A stretch of 10,064 nucleotides of DNA, taken from the NCBI GenBank assembly GCA_016930895.1, contig JAFGFV010000014.1:1-10064 (forward strand), given 5' to 3'. Both the position numbers and the translations under genes were made by a program. This stretch comes from Spirochaetales bacterium (GTDB taxonomy: Bacteria; Spirochaetota; Spirochaetia; SZUA-6; DRHE01). The number at the start of each line of letters is the position of its first letter. Position 1 is the stretch's first letter. The notes under the pieces are model-generated. The model had not been told where the DNA came from and ran no database searches. It worked only from the letters and a program-made list of their open reading frames with translations. Shown piece after piece: positions 1-6,150 of the stretch.

Positions 1-10
1 ATCGTCCCAT
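1..10 (-). CDS. First codons of a truncated downstream gene
   Basis: Reading the minus strand, an ATG at 10-8 is followed by GGA CGA before the window ends, so only Met-Gly-Arg can be seen. A full Shine-Dalgarno AGGAGG (complement of 15-20) lies 4 bases upstream of this ATG, which is the main support. The gene would lie 92 bases beyond the stop of the PAS protein gene, on the same strand, so it may be the fourth gene of the ktr operon. Its product cannot be guessed from three codons, and the site could be a chance match. Confidence 0.45.
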
Positions 11-70
11 GAACCCTCCTATTCCAATCTCCGGACAGCTCCCGGCCTGGCGACGCCCCCGCCCCGGGTC

Positions 71-116
71 GCTCCCCTATCAGCGGCCCTGGGGTAGCTC
101 CCCTATCCGCGGCCCC
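71..116. repeat. Imperfect tandem duplication, 26-bp period
   Basis: The 20 bases at 71-90 recur at 97-116 with 18 of 20 identical. The similarity continues weakly into the flanking bases (61-70 against 87-96). The right copy contains the stop codon and last codons of the PAS protein gene, and the left copy lies just downstream of it. The duplicated segment contains short G4/C4 complementary runs, but no T-run follows, so I do not call it a terminator. Confidence 0.7.
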
Positions 117-891
117 GCAGGGCCTTGCGCACGAAGGTGGCCACCCGGGAGGTCCGCCCACCTCCCCGGCTGCGCTCTTCACTGCGGACCGCCGTGGAGA
201 CCACCTCTTCCTTTCCGACCACGCAGATCACGTTGGACAGCTCGTTGTTCCGGTTGAGCACGGGATAGCAGGTGATCGGGTCCCGCTCCGTGCCTTCGAC
301 GATCTCCACGTGCTCCTTTTCCAGTCGCGACACCACGCCCTGGAAATCCAGCCCTTCCACGACCTCTGCCACGAACCGGCCGCTCAGCTCGGAACGCGCC
401 TGGCCTAGTCTCTCCGCGGCTCGCGGGCTCACCCCGGTGAGCTTGCCCGTGATGTCGGTGACCAGCACCGAGAGGCGGACATTGTTCAGGAGAAAGGCGT
501 TGATCGCTGCCAGCGAGCTGATGCGCAGCGAACGTTTCTCGTTCAACTCCGCCAGCCGCTCGTTCAGGCTCTGGATGCGGCTCCCCAGGGGGCCGAGGCG
601 CTTGAGGCTCTCCTGGAAGGAGTAGCTTCCGTGGCGAGCGATGTCGATCACCTTGTCCAGCTCCCGGGTAATGTTGCGGCTGCGCAGCACCACCGACACC
701 AGGAACACCGCCAGCACGATTGCCACGACGATAGCCAGGTACAGAAGACCCTCGCCTCTGAGCTTGAGCTCGGTCGTCTCGACTCCGGCGGCCTCCCGCA
801 GCAGCAGGTAGCCGCGGGCTCCCAGGAACACGGCCGAGCCGCATACCGCCAACAACAGCACGAGGACGAGGAACTTGCGGATCAGAATCAC
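103..891 (-). CDS. Membrane protein with HAMP-like and PAS segments
   Basis: Not a named family. The 262-residue product has two predicted membrane helices (about 4-26 and 48-69), a HAMP-like or coiled-coil linker (about 70-125), and a PAS-like domain (about 127-227). PAS signatures visible are VLVTDITGKLTGVSPRAAER at 142-161, 'GRFVAEVV' at 171-178, and a closing 'YPVLNRNNELSNVICVVG' strand pair. The tail (236-262) is rich in arginine. No kinase, cyclase, phosphodiesterase or DNA-binding output domain follows. I chose the GTG at 891 because GGAG (900-903) lies 8 bases upstream. A GTG at 912 in the same frame would add seven residues but has no ribosome site. The gene starts 37 bases after the ktrA stop, so co-transcription is likely. 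A sensory role in K+ uptake is inference; the PAS ligand is unknown. Confidence 0.85.
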   Translation of the reverse strand: MILIRKFLVLVLLLAVCGSAVFLGARGYLLLREAAGVETTELKLRGEGLLYLAIVVAIVLAVFLVSVVLRSRNITRELDKVIDIARHGSYSFQESLKRLGPLGSRIQSLNERLAELNEKRSLRISSLAAINAFLLNNVRLSVLVTDITGKLTGVSPRAAERLGQARSELSGRFVAEVVEGLDFQGVVSRLEKEHVEIVEGTERDPITCYPVLNRNNELSNVICVVGKEEVVSTAVRSEERSRGGGRTSRVATFVRKALRGRG

Positions 892-928
892 GTCATGGGC
901 TCCATACGCCACGCCCGCTGCGGCGGCG

Positions 929-1624
929 CTAGCTGACCTCTTTGAAGGCCTCGATGTCCGAGTTGCGCCCCACCAGGATCAGGATGTCGTCGGTCAGCAG
1001 GACGTCGTCCTTGGTTGGAAGGATGACCCGCTCCTCCTTGACCGGGTTGCCCTCCTCGTCCACGTTGGTCTTGAAACGCTCGATGGCGATGACGTTGACC
1101 CGGTACTCCTGGCGCAGGTTCAGCCGCTCCAGGGACTTGCCGGCCATGCTTTCGGGAACATAGAGCTCGACGATGCTGTAGTCCTCCGTGACCGGGATCG
1201 TCTCGAGCACCTCGGTGGTCAGGAGCCTCGAGGCGACCCTCTGCCCTTCCTCGATCTCCAGGTTGATGACCTCGTTGGCCCCGATCTGGCGCAGCACCCG
1301 CATGTGAATGTCCGACACCGCGCGGGCGATGATGTAGGGGACTCCGATGTTCTTGAGCAGCGCCGTGGTCAGAATGCTCGCCTCCACGTCGTCGCCGATG
1401 GCCACGATGGCGATGTCCACGTTCTCCAGAGGCGCGCTGCGCAGGGCATCCTCGTCGGTGGAGTCCAGCACCATGACCTGACTGACCTCGTCCTTGATCT
1501 TCTCGATGGGCTGAGGGCGGTTGTCAAAGGCAATGACCTTCCCCCCCTTCTCCCCCAGGACGCGGCACACCTCGTTGCCGAAGGCCCCGAGACCGAACAC
1601 GGCGAACACCTTTTCTTTGGCCAT
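929..1624 (-). CDS. ktrA: KtrA-type RCK regulatory subunit of K+ uptake
   Basis: This is the cytoplasmic regulatory protein that forms a ring under KtrB and gates K+ uptake in response to bound nucleotide. The 231 residues match the usual KtrA length. The N-terminal RCK_N domain (about 4-125) is a Rossmann fold with the glycine motif G11-x-G13-x-x-G16 and an acidic residue, D34, at the end of the second strand. RCK_C (about 138-229) follows, with 'ILPTKDDVLLTDDILILVG' near the end as in TrkA_C domains. An acidic stretch at 187-192 is an insertion-like loop. The ATG at 1624 has AGGAG 11 bases upstream, rather far; GCAGG lies closer. It follows ktrB by 55 bases on the same strand. In other KtrA proteins RCK_N binds ATP/ADP or NAD(H), and some RCK_C domains bind c-di-AMP; neither can be told from this sequence. 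Confidence 0.95.
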   Translation of the reverse strand: MAKEKVFAVFGLGAFGNEVCRVLGEKGGKVIAFDNRPQPIEKIKDEVSQVMVLDSTDEDALRSAPLENVDIAIVAIGDDVEASILTTALLKNIGVPYIIARAVSDIHMRVLRQIGANEVINLEIEEGQRVASRLLTTEVLETIPVTEDYSIVELYVPESMAGKSLERLNLRQEYRVNVIAIERFKTNVDEEGNPVKEERVILPTKDDVLLTDDILILVGRNSDIEAFKEVS

Positions 1625-1633
1625 ACCTGCAAG

Positions 1634-1691
1634 CGCTCCTGTAGCCTGATCGGCCCTCCCGCAGCCCGATCGGATCTCCTCAACCGATCAA
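1634..1691. repeat. Degenerate 20-bp tandem repeat between ktrB and ktrA
   Basis: Bases 1634-1653 and 1654-1673 are adjacent copies with 16 of 20 identical. A third, weaker copy overlaps the ktrB stop region (about 1674-1691). On the minus strand each unit reads GATC(A/G)G followed about ten bases on by a GGAG or AGGAG run, so the unit carries a Shine-Dalgarno-like core and repeats it up to three times ahead of the ktrA start. It fills the whole ktrB-ktrA gap. Confidence 0.6.
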
Positions 1692-3464
1692 TATATCACC
1701 CACCGGGTACCGCACCTGCACCTTTCGGGCCCGCTGGGCGGCCCCGGCCAACAGGGTCAGCGGACCCACACGGCCTACGAACATGAGCACTATGATAACA
1801 CATTTGCCGACGTTGGAAAGCTCTGAGGTGATGCCTGCCGACAGCCCTACCGTTCCAAAGGCCGACACAGTCTCGAAGCAGATCTTCACGAACGGGGCAT
1901 CCTCGCTCAAGGAGAGGATCAGCATCCCCGCGAGCACCGACAACAGCCCGAACAGCAGGATCAGCAACGCCCGCAGCACCAGGTCCTTGGCTAACGAGTA
2001 GTTGAACAGCGTGACCTCCTGCCGGTCCCGCAGCAGGGAGCGCACGTAGCCCAGGAACAGGGCAATGGAGTTGATCTTGACGCCCCCGGCGGTGGAACCC
2101 GAGGCTGCGCCGATGAACATGAAGACCATCATCAGCAGGTAGGTCGGGTTGCGCAATCCGCCGAACGGGACCGTGTTGAACCCCGCCGTACGGAGCGTCA
2201 CGGACTGGAAGAAGGCCGACAGGTACTGCGTCTTCAGATCGTAGCCCGCCAGGACGTGCCTGTGCTCGAAGGCGTAGATCAACAGCGTTCCCAATCCCAG
2301 GAGAATGGCCGTCCCCGCCAGAACCACCCGGGTGTTGAGGCTGAACGAGCGGGCCAGGACCCGGGAACCGCCACCCCGCTTCCCGAAGAGCCTGCGCAGC
2401 CGTTCGGCTCCGCGGTCCCGAAGATCCACGATCACCACGAAGCTCAAGCCCCCCGCGATGATCAGGGCGCAGACCACCAGGTTGACGAGGGTGTTGGAGC
2501 TGAAGCCCTCCAGGCTGTCGGAGAAGAGGGAGAACCCCGCGTTGCAGAAGGCCGACACGGCGTGGAACACCGCCGTGAACGCGGTCTGCAGGCTGAAACC
2601 GAGGGCAGGGGCAAAGCCGAGCAGCAGCAGCACGGCGCCCACCGCTTCGATGGACAGGGTGATGTAGAGGATCGCGGTGATGCTCCTGCCCAGATTCCGC
2701 ATGTCCTTTTCGCTGGTCATGTAAGCGATCAGGAACTTGTCTTCGATGCTCAGGGAGCGCCGGAGAATGAAGGCCATGAAGAACGACAGGATCATGATCC
2801 CCAGGCCCCCGATCTGAATCAGAAGCAGGATCACGATATGGCCGACCGTGGAGAAGGCCGTGGCGGTGTCCACCACGATCAGGCCGGTAACGCAGACCGC
2901 GGAGGTGGCCGTGAACAGGGAATCCAGAAAGCTCAGGGTCGAGCGGTTCGGGGTATTGAACGGCAGCATCAGCACGATCGTCCCCGTGACGATCACCAGC
3001 ACGAAGCTCAGCACGACCGTGCGGGCAGGGTGGGCCGTCAGACCGCGAACGAACGCGGCGAGCTTGCGGATCCTGCCGAACACCTTGAGGATCACGAAGA
3101 TGTTACGCACGATGATCAGCTTGCCCGGGAGGTTGCCGTACAGGTAGCTCTCCGTGGAGAAGAACAGATACTTGCTGTATGCAAAGAGCGCGGAGAAGCC
3201 CAGCAGGAACAGCAGGTCGAACAGGTGCTCCTGCACGAAGCCTTTCCGGTCCTGGGCCCGGGCCGCCTCCAGCACGATCTCGACGATGAACAGCCCCAGG
3301 ACGGCAAAGTCCAGCACGTTCGTGAAGATCACGGTGAACCGGTTCTGCCACTGTCCCTGCTCCACGAACAGGGACACCACGCTCAGCAGAAGCGTCAGCA
3401 GGACCAGGACGTTGACCTTGATCCGGGGACGGACCCGGGTGAGATGCCTCTCCAGTCCCGGCAT
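1680..3464 (-). CDS. ktrB: KtrB/TrkH-family K+ transporter with N-terminal extension
   Basis: Membrane K+ translocating subunit, 594 residues; typical KtrB is about 450. The core (about 146-594) has four M1-P-M2 units, each with the selectivity-filter glycine: G194 in 'AVCVTGL', G310 in 'AFCNAGF', G428 in 'TLRTAGFNT' and G540 in 'AFGTVGLSAG'. 'GSTAGGVK' (456-463) and 'GRVGPLT' (564-570) are also family motifs, and the C terminus 'YPVGDILIG' matches the KtrB end. Residues 1-145 add four predicted helices that resemble a voltage-sensor fold. I chose the ATG at 3464 because a promoter ends 7 bases before it. An in-frame ATG at 3521 would add 19 residues, but its codons would overlie that promoter. 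Reading still further upstream enters the peptidase gene. It is the first gene of the ktrBA operon. Transport coupling (Na+ or H+) cannot be inferred. Confidence 0.95.
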   Translation of the reverse strand: MPGLERHLTRVRPRIKVNVLVLLTLLLSVVSLFVEQGQWQNRFTVIFTNVLDFAVLGLFIVEIVLEAARAQDRKGFVQEHLFDLLFLLGFSALFAYSKYLFFSTESYLYGNLPGKLIIVRNIFVILKVFGRIRKLAAFVRGLTAHPARTVVLSFVLVIVTGTIVLMLPFNTPNRSTLSFLDSLFTATSAVCVTGLIVVDTATAFSTVGHIVILLLIQIGGLGIMILSFFMAFILRRSLSIEDKFLIAYMTSEKDMRNLGRSITAILYITLSIEAVGAVLLLLGFAPALGFSLQTAFTAVFHAVSAFCNAGFSLFSDSLEGFSSNTLVNLVVCALIIAGGLSFVVIVDLRDRGAERLRRLFGKRGGGSRVLARSFSLNTRVVLAGTAILLGLGTLLIYAFEHRHVLAGYDLKTQYLSAFFQSVTLRTAGFNTVPFGGLRNPTYLLMMVFMFIGAASGSTAGGVKINSIALFLGYVRSLLRDRQEVTLFNYSLAKDLVLRALLILLFGLLSVLAGMLILSLSEDAPFVKICFETVSAFGTVGLSAGITSELSNVGKCVIIVLMFVGRVGPLTLLAGAAQRARKVQVRYPVGDILIG

Positions 3465-3471
3465 GGCAGCT

Positions 3472-3499
3472 ACTATACCATAGGGCCCTGGGCGGTCAA
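3472..3499 (-). promoter_or_regulatory. Sigma70-type promoter of ktrB, probably leaderless
   Basis: On the minus strand the -35 is TTGACC (complement of 3494-3499) and the -10 is TATAGT (complement of 3472-3477), separated by 16 bases; each matches consensus at five of six positions. Only 7 bases separate the -10 from the ktrB ATG at 3464, so transcription should begin at or next to the A of the start codon. No Shine-Dalgarno precedes the ATG. There is no room for a 5' leader, so a c-di-AMP or other riboswitch upstream of ktrB is excluded if this promoter is the main one. Confidence 0.7.
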
Positions 3500-3525
3500 G
3501 GCGCGCGGGAACAAGCCGCATGCCC

Positions 3526-3593
3526 GCTCCCCCGGCCCGCCGGCTCCCACGGGCTGCCGCCTCCCGCGGCCCGCCGGCTCCCACGGGCTGCCG
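3526..3593. repeat. Tandem 34-bp GC-rich duplication
   Basis: A 26-base block at 3534-3559 is repeated without a mismatch at 3568-3593. The 8 bases before each copy match at six of eight positions, giving a tandem unit of 34 with 32 of 34 identical. Each unit holds CCGGC and GCCGG arms about 11 bases apart with an inner CCC/GGG pair, so each could fold into a hairpin. The array lies between the peptidase stop and the ktrB promoter. It could attenuate read-through from the peptidase gene, but it has no T-run and is not a canonical intrinsic terminator. Confidence 0.75.
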
Positions 3594-3603
3594 GCCGGGT
3601 ACC

Positions 3604-4908
3604 TCACCAGCCGCCGAACAGGTCGTCCCAGTAGCGGGCCGCGGCCTGCGCCTGGTCCGCCGGGACCTCCCGCGGAAAGGGTAGAGTTTCGCGCTCGGCC
3701 AGGTCCACGAGAAGCGCGGCCGAGGCGTCGATGACCCGGCCAATCAGCTCCGGAGACACCCGGCTCAGGTCGTCGTCCGGGCGGTGATGGAAGAAGCGCC
3801 CCGCCTTGCAGTTCCAGCGGATCAGGGTGGCTGCGGGCACTCCGGCCGCCGCGAACGGGAAATGGTCCGCGTACGGCATCACGGCTGTGGACACGGCGGT
3901 GTACAGGCCGCGCTCGGCGAAGCGCTCGCGCAGGTGTTCCGTCATCCCGGCGGGCCCGGCCGCAGAGAGCTCGAACCAGCCCAGGTGCGACCCGAAGGAG
4001 TCGAAGTTGAGCATCAGGGCTCCCCTCGCCTCGAGCTCCCGCCGATGCCGACGGACGTGCTCTGCGCTGCCGACCGACAGCTGCTCCTCGGCCCCGAAGC
4101 TCACCAGGCGCAGGCTCCTGCGCAGCGGCGTCACCGGGGCAAGGAGCCGGGCCAGCTCGAGCACGGCAACGGTCCCGGTGGCGTTGTCGTCGGCCCCGGG
4201 GCTATCGGCCTGGGTGTCGTGGTGACCGCCAAGGATCAGGAGCTCACCCCCATCTTCCCGCCCGGGGAGGTCGGCTACCACGTTGTGCGAGACCCCCTCG
4301 GTCATGCCCCCCGCCACCCGCAGCCTGGCCGCGGAGGCCCCCCGCTCGCGCCAAGACCAGGCGGCCATGTAGGGCACGTTGACGGTGGGCACCGCGCCCA
4401 GGGCGGCGGTATACGCCGGAAACATCCCGTCGGCCAGCGGCACATCGCCGGGATAGCGCACATCCACGAACAGCAGGAAGGCCGGTTGGGCGTCCATCAG
4501 CCGGCGGTACTGCTCCCGGGACTCGATGTGGCTCCCCAGATGGACGACCGCCCGGCCGCGAAGGTGGGAGAGATCCCCCCGGGCGTACTCCGCGGGGGCC
4601 TCGAAGTAGCACAGCGGCGCTTCCCGCCACTGCCCCCCGGTGCCGGGAGTGTTGCTGAACAGCGAGCAGGGAAACCGCTGCCAGGCGCCGTCGATGCGCA
4701 CCTCCAGCTCCTCGCTCTGGACGCTGCGCTGCCGAACCGGGAACTCCTCCACCCGCACCCGCGCCCCGCTCGTCCTGAGGCGGTCGGCCACGAAGTCGAC
4801 GGCCCGCCCCTCCCCCTCGCTTCCTGCCAACCGAACGCCGATTTCCTCGGCCAGGATCTCGAGCTCCCGCCGGATGCGGTCGACGCTGGCCGCTTGAATC
4901 TGTTTCAT
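3604..4908 (-). CDS. M28-family zinc metallopeptidase
   Basis: A 434-residue exopeptidase-like protein of the M28 (aminopeptidase Y/S) clan. The two-metal site is complete by motif: H229 and D231 in 'GGHHDTQ', bridging D241 in 'GADDNATG', catalytic E274 and metal ligand E275 in 'FGAEEQ', D303 in 'NFDSFG', and a final His at 374 or 375 in 'FFHHRPDDD'. 'SHNVVADLPG' (207-216), just before the catalytic domain, is also typical. Residues about 60-200 form the inserted PA-like or lid region. No signal peptide or membrane helix is seen, so it should be cytoplasmic. The ATG at 4908 has AGGGA five bases upstream. It stands alone, divergent from the FemAB-family gene. Substrate is not predictable: peptide aminopeptidase is likely, and carboxypeptidase or amidase activities occur in the family. 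Confidence 0.9.
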   Translation of the reverse strand: MKQIQAASVDRIRRELEILAEEIGVRLAGSEGEGRAVDFVADRLRTSGARVRVEEFPVRQRSVQSEELEVRIDGAWQRFPCSLFSNTPGTGGQWREAPLCYFEAPAEYARGDLSHLRGRAVVHLGSHIESREQYRRLMDAQPAFLLFVDVRYPGDVPLADGMFPAYTAALGAVPTVNVPYMAAWSWRERGASAARLRVAGGMTEGVSHNVVADLPGREDGGELLILGGHHDTQADSPGADDNATGTVAVLELARLLAPVTPLRRSLRLVSFGAEEQLSVGSAEHVRRHRRELEARGALMLNFDSFGSHLGWFELSAAGPAGMTEHLRERFAERGLYTAVSTAVMPYADHFPFAAAGVPAATLIRWNCKAGRFFHHRPDDDLSRVSPELIGRVIDASAALLVDLAERETLPFPREVPADQAQAAARYWDDLFGGW

Positions 4909-4945
4909 CTGAATCCCTGTTCGCTGTCGCGGTAGAATCGGCGCC

Positions 4946-4974
4946 AGTATAGGAAATCACGGTCGCTTCGTCCA
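4946..4974 (-). promoter_or_regulatory. Probable promoter of the M28 peptidase gene
   Basis: On the minus strand a -10 TATACT (complement of 4946-4951, five of six consensus) lies 17 bases from a -35 TGGACG (complement of 4969-4974, four of six). The predicted start gives a leader of roughly 30 bases ending in the AGGGA ribosome site. Confidence 0.55.
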
Positions 4975-5009
4975 TGCGCGGGCAGACCGACGGTAGTCCA
5001 GACCCACCC

Positions 5010-5054
5010 GCAGCCGTCCCCCGGGTTGACGGCGGCTGCGAAACCTTCCAGACT
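5010..5054 (+). promoter_or_regulatory. Candidate promoter and inverted repeat before FemAB-like gene
   Basis: A -35 TTGACG (5026-5031) is followed after 17 bases by a weak -10 CAGACT (5049-5054, three of six). The -10 ends 10 bases before the ATG at 5065, leaving little leader. An imperfect inverted repeat, GCAGCCGTC (5010-5018) and GACGGCGGCTGC (5028-5039, with a 3-base bulge), overlaps the -35 and could be an operator or a hairpin. The weak -10 keeps confidence low. Confidence 0.4.
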
Positions 5055-5064
5055 GGGGGAGGCC

Positions 5065-6150
5065 ATGACCCTCGAGCTGCGCCCTGTTCCGCTCCGCGAG
5101 CTGGACGGCGGCGACAACCTCTTCCAGACCTGCTTCTGGGGGCTGTTCAAGTCGCACTTCGGCTGGACTCCCCACGCTTTCCGCTACGGCGGCACCAGCG
5201 ACTCGGGGACGCTGCTGGCCCTGAGCCGCGACACGGGGGGCGGCCTCGGCATGGCCTACGTGCCCCAGGGCCCCGACTTGCCGCTCCCCTGGCCCAAGCA
5301 GGGACGCTTCCTGGAGGCCCTTTCGCGGGCCCTGCGGCCTCACCTGCCGTCGGGCTGCGTGTTCCTGCGCTACGATCTGCCGTGGGAGACCCCCTATGCG
5401 GCCGAAGCCGCGCCGGATGCCTTCGGCGACCCCCGCCCGGCCCCTCCCGTCCGCGAGATCCGCATGAACTTCGGCACCGCGGACTGGAACCTGCGCAAGG
5501 CCCCCACGGACCTCATGCCCCCCGACACCGTGCTCGTGGATCTCCGCGGCGAGGATGCCCACCTTCTGGCCCGAATGACCTCCACGACCCGCTACAACGT
5601 GCGCATGTCGGCGCGCCGGGGCGTCTCGGTCCGCTCGGCATCCCCGGCGGAGCTGCCGGTCTGGTACCGCCTGTACGAGGCCACGACCCGGCGGCAGGGC
5701 ATCGAGCGCCACCCCCTTGCCTACTTCCGGACCCTTCTGGGCGTGGCGGACACGCCGGGAGCCGGGACGGCGGACATCCGCCTGCTGCTGGCCCGGGTGC
5801 GCGACTCCGTGGCCGCGGGGATGCTGCTGGCCCTGCAGGGTCGGCAGGCGACGTACCTGTTCGGGGCTTCCTCGCTTCGCAACCGCGCCGTTGCCCCGTC
5901 CCATCGCCTGCAGTGGCGGGCCATGAAGCTGGCCCGGGAGCAAGGCTGCACGAGCTACGACCTGTTCGGCATTCCGCCCTCCCGCAATCCCTCGCATCCC
6001 ATGCACGGGCTGTTCCGGTTCAAAACCGGCTTCGGAGGCAGAATCCTGCGCCGCCGGGGCTGCTGGGACTATCCCTTCGATCCGAAGCTCTACGAGCAGG
6101 CGCGGGGCCTGGAGCTCGCCGGCGAGGGCTTCCACCGCAGGGAGGGCTAG
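5065..6150 (+). CDS. FemAB/FemX-family aminoacyltransferase
   Basis: A 361-residue member of the FemABX family (two GNAT-like folds), which uses aminoacyl-tRNA to add amino acids to the stem peptide of lipid II or its precursor in the cytoplasm. Family landmarks: 'QTCFWGLFKSHFGW' (21-34), 'TRYNVRMSARRGV' (175-187), 'LYEATTRRQGI' (203-213), 'ATYLFGASS' (262-270), 'YDLFGIP' (298-304) and 'FKTGFGG' (319-325). There is no long coiled-coil arm of the staphylococcal FemA type, so its size is closer to FemX. The ATG at 5065 follows a GGGGGAGG run (5055-5062) and fits the family N terminus; a TTG at 5026 in frame is less likely because it forms part of the -35. The donor tRNA and position on the peptide are unknown. 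It overlaps the DUF2254 stop by four bases. Confidence 0.9.
   Translation: MTLELRPVPLRELDGGDNLFQTCFWGLFKSHFGWTPHAFRYGGTSDSGTLLALSRDTGGGLGMAYVPQGPDLPLPWPKQGRFLEALSRALRPHLPSGCVFLRYDLPWETPYAAEAAPDAFGDPRPAPPVREIRMNFGTADWNLRKAPTDLMPPDTVLVDLRGEDAHLLARMTSTTRYNVRMSARRGVSVRSASPAELPVWYRLYEATTRRQGIERHPLAYFRTLLGVADTPGAGTADIRLLLARVRDSVAAGMLLALQGRQATYLFGASSLRNRAVAPSHRLQWRAMKLAREQGCTSYDLFGIPPSRNPSHPMHGLFRFKTGFGGRILRRRGCWDYPFDPKLYEQARGLELAGEGFHRREG

Noticed and set aside
11..102. Possible intrinsic terminator after the PAS protein gene
   Set aside because: Only 4-base G/C stems with no T-run are present, and a ribosome site for a following gene suggests continued transcription.
875..1786. Open frame of 303 codons on the plus strand, antisense to ktrA
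   Set aside because: Its translation is the Asp/His/Gln/Val-rich mirror of the KtrA coding strand. KtrA has clear RCK motifs and a ribosome site.
3465..3603. Possible c-di-AMP riboswitch upstream of ktrB
   Set aside because: The best promoter ends 7 bases from the ATG, so there is no leader. The region is a simple GC-rich tandem duplication without riboswitch features that I can recognise.
2256..3734. Open frame of 492 codons on the plus strand, antisense to ktrB
   Set aside because: The product is mostly Gln, His, Asp, Glu and Arg, the mirror of hydrophobic helix codons on the opposite strand. It has no start signal and no domain.
3465..3743. 93 further in-frame codons upstream of the ktrB ATG
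   Set aside because: They overlap the peptidase gene, the tandem repeat and the ktrB promoter. The added sequence is Arg/Pro-rich, and no homologous extension is expected.
3784..4935. Open frame of 383 codons on the plus strand, antisense to the peptidase
   Set aside because: It is low-complexity in Gly, Pro, His and Gln with no domain. The minus strand holds a complete M28 active site.
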